DNA of 64,000 nucleotides from Astrothelium macrocarpum (Eukaryota > Ascomycota > Dothideomycetes > Trypetheliales > Trypetheliaceae): positions 48,374 to 112,373 of the forward strand of contig JAGEMR010000099.1 of NCBI GenBank assembly GCA_021030915.1. Reading direction: 5' to 3'. How positions within the stretch are numbered: the stretch's first letter is position 1; each line of letters opens with the position of its first letter. This document shows positions 57,693 through 64,000 of this stretch, in pieces. The notes under the pieces were generated by a model. That model was given only the letters and a program-made list of their open reading frames with translations, was not told where the DNA came from and searched no databases. The position numbers were made by a program, and so were the translations under genes.

Positions 57693-58192
57693 ATGACAAC
57701 CCCGTATCCCACAGCCACCGAAATCAGTACCATCTTCTCCGCTCTGGCTTCGGGGAACCCCAATGCCTTCTTCCCCCACGTGTCACCCACCGTTTCCTGG
57801 ACCGTGATGGGGACCCATCCGCTCGCGGGCACATACCATACCGTACAGGAGTTCGCGCAGGCGACCTTTGCCCGGCTTGGCGCGATTATGAAGGAAGATG
57901 ATCCAATCCGGTTGGAGGTAGTGCAAGTGGTGGGCGGAGGAGAGGGGCCGTGGGCAGTAACCGAGCTGAAAGCGAGAGGGACATGTAAGAATGGATTGGT
58001 TTTTGCGAACCGTTATGCGTGAGTCTCTCTAGCTCTCTCGTTTTGGGTAAAGTTTTCAGCTCAAGAACGAAAGACTGACGATCAGCACCATGTAGGTGGG
58101 TACATCGTTGGAGTGAAGAGCGGAAGATTGTGGAGGTTAGGGCATATCTGGATAGCGCGCTTGTGAAGCAGGCCATTGAGGAGAACGAGTAA
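57693..58192 (+). CDS. NTF2/SnoaL-like small protein, two exons
   Basis: CDS join 57693-58018 and 58096-58192, 140 residues, intron 77 bp in matching phase. The layout is that of the SnoaL-like ketosteroid-isomerase fold: an N-terminal helix (TATEISTIFSALASGN), the strand pair HVSPTVSWTVMGTHPLAGTY, a helix (TVQEFAQATFARLGAIMK), and strands WAVTELKARGTC and GLVFANRYAW, closing with WSEERKIVEVRAYLDSALV. Members are cyclases, isomerases, dehydratases or binding proteins. Activity cannot be told from this sequence. The divergent P450 could be a partner, but that is inference from position only. Confidence 0.82.
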
Positions 58193-58365
58193 TGGTTTCT
58201 GGAGAACCCCAGTTCGAATCCACAAATGGATCTCCATGCCTATCATCCTCTAGCATCTGTTGGCTTTACTCAATCCCATGGCGGCCTATGCTCTCCGCGT
58301 ATGATTGAAAAGGAAGTGCAGTTACAATCATAAATGTATTATGAGTTGCAGTAATCTTATTCGGC

Positions 58366-61145
58366 TCAATCTTCTCCTTGATGTTCATGGTCCTGATGAT
58401 CAGCCATATCATTCTCCCGATGTTCTGCCTCTCTGAGAAACTTCTTGACCACAGGAACGACATTCAAGACAATCTGATGTTTCCGATGATCATACCAGGT
58501 CGGGTCTACAATACGACTGGTGATGGGATGATTCTCAATAGGTACGGAAGTAGAACCAATAGCCCCTTTGCTAAAAGCCTCGGCCGGATCATCGTGTACC
58601 ACAATACCATGCATATTTGTCGAAGGGATCTTCATCATTGTAATGGCAAAGGTGCGGTAGAATGTAATTCGTCTCCATGGTTCGAGGTATGCACAGAGTA
58701 AAGTAGAGGAATTCAGTTGGATGAATTTGAAACCAGGAAGTGGCATTCCACTTGCGAGGGTCCTCTTGATCCAGGAAGCCTTTCTTTTGGTCCTATAATC
58801 TAGCTTCATTGCCTCGGTATGGATGCCATGCTCGATTTTGCTGCTTGTGCTCATTATGGTAAGATAGTTGGGCTTGCGAAAATCGCATGCAAGGAGGGAT
58901 GCCCGAGAGATGCTGAAGAATGGATCACAGGACATGAAATAATTCTTATCTTCCGGTGTTACATTTGCGAGGACGTCAGGAGAAATAAAAGTCAGTACAT
59001 ACGGATTGCCATCATCGCGGCCGAGAACAGTGCTCGCCCGAGCATGACCGAGATTTGAAATCTCGTCAAACATTCCTCGCAGACAATCCTGCTCCAAGTT
59101 CTGATGCTTGCAGCTAGCCAAGAAAACAGGCAATAGCTCATTTATCCCTTCGTCGGTCATTAGGCTAGCGTCGAAGAGACCGCCACCTGACTTGCGTTCA
59201 TCAGAGTACAGTTTGGCGGAAAGAAGTTCTTCCCAAGCGGCATTGGTGAGCTTGAGGACAACTTCGATTTCCGCTCTTATTTGACAAGCCGCCAGATCAT
59301 ATAGAGCATTCACGTAGCTGCGCAATCCTCCTAGCGCAATAGCATAGGAGAATACGGCATTCTCCACTTCGCCGAGACTTAGACAAGCATCTCCAAGCCA
59401 CCGAGCAGCAGCAATGTCCGCATGATCCAGGTCACGTACCGATCGAATCGGACGTCTGATCACTGACCAAAATCGTCCCCTGGCATCCTCAAATTTTCCT
59501 TGGAAACTTGCACAGATTCCCAACATGTGTTGAGTCATTCGTGCCCCTCCTAGTGGCTTTCCACAGGCAAGAAGCGTTTGTAAGAATCGCGCCGCACTTG
59601 ACCAGTCTTGTGAGTTCCAGAAGCGGCAGAGCTGATCGGCGTCCTTCTGCCAAGCTGCGTTGGTGTCAGACATACGCTTTTCTTGTCCACTTGTGGTATT
59701 GATAGTTTTATCTTCCTGCTGTGGCGGGGGAGGAATTGCAAAGGACGAACGCCGAGATTCATTTGCAGGTGTGCCTGAGTTCGGTCGGCTGGGGACGGAT
59801 GAGCTACGTTGGTCTTTGGAAAGTCTTCTCAACGCCCATCGATCTCGTTGAGATACAGAACCAGATCGAGATCTTCGATGATGTGCTGAGGGACTTGGGC
59901 CGATAAGACCTGAATTCCTGACACGCGTTTCTGGATCATCAAGTGCCGCAGCGTCTCTGGTCGACGTGATATTTCCATCATCCCACGTCGGCTTTCCTAA
60001 CGTTATCGCAGAATTGGCGCGGGATCTGTGAGTTGATGGTGTAAAAGAGCGGTTCCCGTCTTGGGCTTCAGCTTGGGGCCGAGTTTGAGGTGAAGTCTGA
60101 CAAGATGTTTTCGGAGAGACTTTTGCGTTGGGCTGAGCCGTTGGATTGGGTGACGAGTGGCCTGATGGATTCTGAGATGATCGCTGTGACGGAGAACCGA
60201 CAGATTGTCCACTCGGGGACGGTCCAGCGATAGGTCTATTTCCAGCCGAGGGTGACAAAGTAGAAGTGAGATCTGGTGCGGGTAAGGCTAAAGGAGCGTT
60301 CGGATCATGCTCACTTGCTTGTAAAGAAGTTTCATGCTCTGCCCAGGGATTCCATTGAACTCGTCCTTCCTCTTCTTCACGTCTCTGATCCATCCAGCTC
60401 TGGCTAATGGATTTGATAATAGAGTCCACAATGAAAGTTCTGTTACTGGCCAGCTCTTCTGCTGTGATGCCCATATCTTCTAGATCACGCACCAATTCAT
60501 TCCACTCGGGTCGTCGGCTGACTTCCTGCTCAGGAGGATGCAATATTCGTTGCTGCTGACCATACAAGCGTTCCATGTGGAGACGCGTATCCATCTCAAG
60601 TCGAAAGACGGTTGCAGTTACAACACTATTGAAAAATGCTGACAACATGACGACATTAGAGATGAGTCGATTTCTTATGTCTCTGCCCTGTTGTGCGGCC
60701 CAATTAAGTCTGTTGAGAGCCTTTTGTCCTTTTCCAATACCATGATGTGCCCTAAGCAGCCTGTCCAAGTCATTCAAGACAGTCCGGCAGCCTTCGGTTC
60801 TTTCAAATAGCTGCTGCACTTGCATCGGATTCAAACGACCATGTCTAGCCAGACATTCGCAGTCTTCCAGTACATTCGCGAGAGCAAGAGCTTCATTAGC
60901 AAGTCCACGGTACTGGCCGGGAGAATCTCGGCCTGGAGGCAATCGGAGCGTCAGATTCAGCGTTGCACTTCATTTCTCCAAGAAAAGCTGTAGACAGGAA
61001 GACGAAACTTACATTGTCTCCAAAGTACAAGAGCATACTCAGAGGCTTGGAGCACGCCAGCGGCCGTAGCTAAAGTTCCAAAATTCATCTTTGAGTAAAC
61101 TGGCGCTGCTTTGCCTACGGCAGGCATGATGTTAGTCAATTTCAT
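58366..61145 (-). CDS. Large helical/TPR-like fungal protein of unknown function
   Basis: Exons 61145-61013 and 60932-58366, 899 residues, GT..AG intron of 80 bp, phase 1 joining TGG AGA CAA T with GC. The N-terminal 200 residues are helical (MNFGTLATAAGVLQASEYAL, then GLANEALALANVLEDCECLA) and resemble the uncharacterised N-terminal domains of fungal STAND/NLR-like proteins. Residues about 215-420 are Ser/Pro/Gln-rich and probably disordered. Residues about 440-600 look like TPR-type helix pairs (WSSAARFLQTLLACGKPLGG, FEDARGRFWSVIRRP, GEVENAVFSYAIALGGL). The last 200 residues are mixed and end in a His/Asp/Glu-rich tail. No NTPase P-loop is visible, so it is not a complete NLR. Function unknown. 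Confidence 0.7.
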
Positions 61146-61710
61146 TTTGAGAAATTCTGAGTTAATTCCAATTATTCAAAATGCTAAGAAAAGTCCTTTG
61201 AACAAGGGAGAGCTGGATAAGACATGATAGAGGTGGAGTCTGGACTCGTTGTGAGTAAAGAGATGAGATGAGAGATGGAAAATTTGGACAGAGCCTCTTG
61301 ATTGTAAGCAGACCCTGTATTCAAGATACGTGTAGCAAGGCCATGAGCCCGGGCTGATGGGGGAAGGCGTCAGGCTCCATGGTGGAACGATGGAGTGGCC
61401 TCTTGTACTGGGATGTTGGCAGCTGTCCACAGTGAAGACTAGGTACCACCTTAACTACGTGAGCTGACGAGACAACGGATTTTGCCGTGCGGAAATGACG
61501 TCTCTGTGTATTCCTCAAACTCAGCTCCCGCTTAATGCAGTGGCACGAGTGGATACCTTTATGCAAGGTATCGTATAATCCACTTGAAGTTGGAGGGTTT
61601 TGAGGCGGAGGAGCTGACCCCGATGAGACGTCATCGCTACATCTTTACCTCACGAAAGCACGCATTGCTTCTCATCCGCTCGACCATCTCAATGAAAACA
61701 TGATTTGTGG
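61146..61710. other. Divergent intergenic region
   Basis: 565 bp between the divergent TPR-like and kinase-like genes, likely carrying both promoters. No motif assigned. Confidence 0.45.
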
Positions 61711-62802
61711 ATGCTCTATGCGACTCGGAGATTCCTCAGCACGCCATCCGCCATGAAGCTCGATTCGTCTATCGCTCAGCTCCTTTCCTTGGATGCGAGC
61801 TCGACTACTCTATCAGCGCATGGCGGAGTTGGAATGAGCTCGGCCTCTACAGCTAAAATTACTGCAAAGCTAAGCGATGGATCAGATAAGCAATACTTTC
61901 TGAAGACTGGCCACGGAGGTGAAGCGGAGGTTATGTTTGAAGGCGAGCACGCCTCCCTCAATGCCCTTCACAATGCCGTCCCATCACTTTGTCCCAAGAG
62001 TTTTGGCTGGGGAAGGCTTACCGAGTCTCCAAATAAATCATATCTAGTGACCGATTTCCTTGATCTCTCCGGCCGTATCTCCTCATCATCCAAATCAGAA
62101 ACACCTTCCCTCGCTGCGAAACTTGCGAAACTGCACACTACGCCCGCGCCAACACCAGCCGGCTACTCCACACCAATGTTTGGATTCCCCGCCACTACAT
62201 GTTGCGGGGATACACCTCAGCCGAATGATTACAAGGGGAGCTGGGCGGACTTTTATGCAGAGAATCGATTGATATTCATCTTGAGGCAGGCTGAAAAAAG
62301 CAATGGGAAGGACCGGGATTTGCATGATCTTGTGTCAACGACCGCTACAAAAGTTGTGCCACGATTGATCGGCGACGATCATCTCAACAGTGGGAAAGGT
62401 GTTACACCTGTAGTTGTACACGGTGATTTATGGAGTGGTAATGCATCTCGGGGCAAAATTGCAGGTAGAGGAGAAGTCGAAGACGTGGTTTTTGATCCGA
62501 GCGCATGTTATGCTCATAGTGAATACGAATTAGGGATCATGAAGATGTTTGGGGGATTTGGAGGAAGCTTTCTCAAGGAATACCATCAGCTTTGTCCCAA
62601 GACTGAGCCTGTGGAGGAATACGAGGATCGGGCAGCCTTGTATGAATTGTAAGACAATCCAATGCGATCCCCCCTCTGGCCAGTTCTTACTTACGGTTAA
62701 TCTAGGTATCATCATCTCAATCATTATGCTCTGTTTGGAGGTGGCTATCGCTCTGGTGCAGTCAGCATCATGAAACACCTCATTCGTAAATACACCAGAT
62801 GA
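61711..62802 (+). CDS. Fructosamine/ketosamine-3-kinase family protein, two exons
   Basis: CDS join 61711-62648 and 62706-62802 (intron 57 bp, phase 2), 344 residues. Kinase-like fold landmarks: GGVGMSSASTAKITAKL, KQYFLKTGHGGEAEVMFEGE (Lys for ATP, then the Glu), YLVTDFLDL hinge, the catalytic loop VVVHGDLWSGNA, and FDPSACYAHSEYELGIMKMF with the metal Asp and the family E-x-E-L. The C-terminal exon gives YHHLNHYALFGGGY. These enzymes phosphorylate sugars on glycated proteins so that they detach (deglycation). An inner ATG at 61753 (MKLDSSIAQLL) is where most homologs begin. The 14 extra residues are Arg-rich and lack acids, so they could be a mitochondrial signal. Confidence 0.88.
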
Positions 62803-63581
62803 ACCCATCCAATGCCGTTTTACTTTCTTTCGGGACTTGCGAAGGTTGGGTGGCGGATCTATACGTGAGGAATTTGATGCAGTGGACGATCCGCTGTACT
62901 CTCGCAACCGTTCTTTTTGCCTACAAAAGTTGTCGTACATGCACGAGATCAACTGTGCAAGAAACAGTGTGAATGTTTGCGAAACCCATAAGCCACCCAC
63001 GTCCTTAATATAAGCTTTTACGATAATCAATTACGGAGCAGAGAGAGTCAGTAAAACTGTCGTCATCACTGTACCAATGTCACACAAGCTATTGCTGCAA
63101 AGAACTTGATGAACTTCGCATTCAAAATTGTCTGAGCGTGCCAAGGCCATGCATTAGATTTCACGCAAGCGTCGAAGCAGAGCTCCCAGATAGAGCTATT
63201 CTTCGGTGGATGTAAGCTACAATAGCTCAGAGACACTACGCGCACACGTCAATGGTTTTCCCCGACATGCACTCATTGAAAGGTCTCTCTAAAGTTAATT
63301 GCAGCACAATAATTTAGCAAAGTCACAATCATATACCTGCGAGATCAAAGTATCTAATAATCAGTTTCTTTTAGTAACTAAACATTAAGAGAAACCTCAC
63401 AACTCATAAGCTTAATTGCTATTTTAGATTTAGCTTTCTTTGATCCCAGGTACACAAGATCTTTCGTAATATAATTGGCTACGCTATCAATGGCTGAACT
63501 AAAAATTATCACTTCTGAAGTTAGGGAAGACCCCAACACTATCTTGACCATTTCCATATATGGATTTATTAACGTATCTGC
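62803..63581. other. Intergenic, nothing recognised
   Basis: About 780 bp between the kinase gene and the terminal transposon. No gene recognised; composition becomes more AT-rich toward 63300. Confidence 0.45.
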
Positions 63582-64000
63582 ATAGCGAGCGGAACAACAT
63601 AGCGAGCGGAACACCGCTCCGTATTTGTACGAACTTTTCTTTTTGACGCGACTTTTCTCTATATATAAAAATGAAAACATCTTCTAAAAAGAATAGAATA
63701 ATTATGATTTTCGAAATTTTAAAGAAAGATCAAAAATTTAGTGTATGAAAGATTGTTCAAATTTATGAAATTTTTCATATGATATTAATTATTCGACACG
63801 ACGGCTGATAATCACGATATAATATCTCAATCAATTCAATGAATTTTATTAAAATAAAAAAAAAAAGATTCTGAATCGTATTATAAATTTAATCGATCAC
63901 GATTTTTCGTTTAAATAAAATGATATAGGGTCTACCACGGTGTTTCGGCGCAGCCCATCCCTCGGCGCACGCTGTACATGCGATCCGCATACGATCAACA
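63582..64000 (+). mobile_element. Start of another RIP-damaged pogo-type transposon (continues past window)
   Basis: After a 15-bp tandem repeat (ATAGCGAGCGGAACA at 63582 and 63599) and a GC-normal leader, ATG at 63671 begins MKTSSKKNRIIMIFEILKKD, followed by a TGA where CGA (Arg) is expected. This matches the start of psq-HTH pogo/Fot1-like transposases. Stops multiply and the sequence is AT-rich until about 63928, where normal composition resumes abruptly. The left terminal repeat probably starts within AGCGAGCGG after a TA, but the right end is outside the window, so this is not verified. Confidence 0.5.

Noticed and set aside
58195..58225. GTTCGAATCC-like box resembling a tRNA T-loop
   Set aside because: No matching acceptor, D or anticodon stems around it.
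1..64000. CRISPR array, prophage or bacterial operon signals
   Set aside because: No regularly spaced repeats, no Shine-Dalgarno operon layout; spliced genes show a eukaryotic genome.

Overview
The window looks like a nuclear contig of a filamentous ascomycete (Pezizomycotina). Genes carry short introns (about 40-230 bp, GT..AG). Many are typical of moulds: a fungal O-methyltransferase, a P450, F-box paralogs, a CorA-like membrane protein and an SRR1-like protein. Gene-bearing DNA of ordinary base composition alternates with very AT-rich blocks. These blocks coincide with DNA transposons whose coding regions are riddled with C-to-T/G-to-A type damage, which is the signature of repeat-induced point mutation (RIP). 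The class or genus cannot be named from this sequence alone.

Layout. 0-13 kb: the 3' part of an acyl-CoA ligase, a MITE-like element, a RIP-damaged pogo/Fot1-like transposon, a decayed carrier-protein (PKS-type) relic, a CaiB/BaiF CoA-transferase, an O-methyltransferase and an SRR1-like pseudogene. The mix of ligase, CoA-transferase, methyltransferase and PKS scrap suggests a decaying secondary-metabolism locus. 13.3-17 kb: a 3.2-kb TA-flanked transposon with 96-bp terminal repeats that splits a small multi-exon gene. 18.6-31 kb is the housekeeping core: Sec39 (Dsl1 tether), a D-galactonate dehydratase-like enolase-superfamily enzyme, a calcineurin-like phosphoesterase and a J-domain protein. 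32-45 kb is accessory: two intact F-box-like genes and one broken paralog, two candidate secreted proteins (one Cys-containing, one His-rich), a small methyltransferase and a third MITE copy. 45.6-53 kb is transposon-dominated: a second pogo/Fot1-like element and a 4.07-kb element with an rve-type integrase core, abutting a broken CorA-like gene. 54.7-63 kb: a cytochrome P450, an NTF2/SnoaL-like small protein, a large TPR-like protein and a fructosamine-kinase-like gene. The window ends inside another RIP-damaged transposon.

The strongest non-routine signals are (i) a three-copy fold-back MITE family; (ii) four transposons, three with precise ends and TA flanks, two of which interrupt reading frames that become continuous again when the element and one TA copy are removed in silico; (iii) nonsense-type damage in single-copy genes near the elements (SRR1-like, CorA-like, an F-box paralog), compatible with RIP leakage or ordinary decay; and (iv) AT-rich composition confined almost exactly between transposon ends while the terminal repeats keep normal GC. 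No novel defence, CRISPR or RNA-based system was seen, and no rRNA or tRNA gene was recognised.
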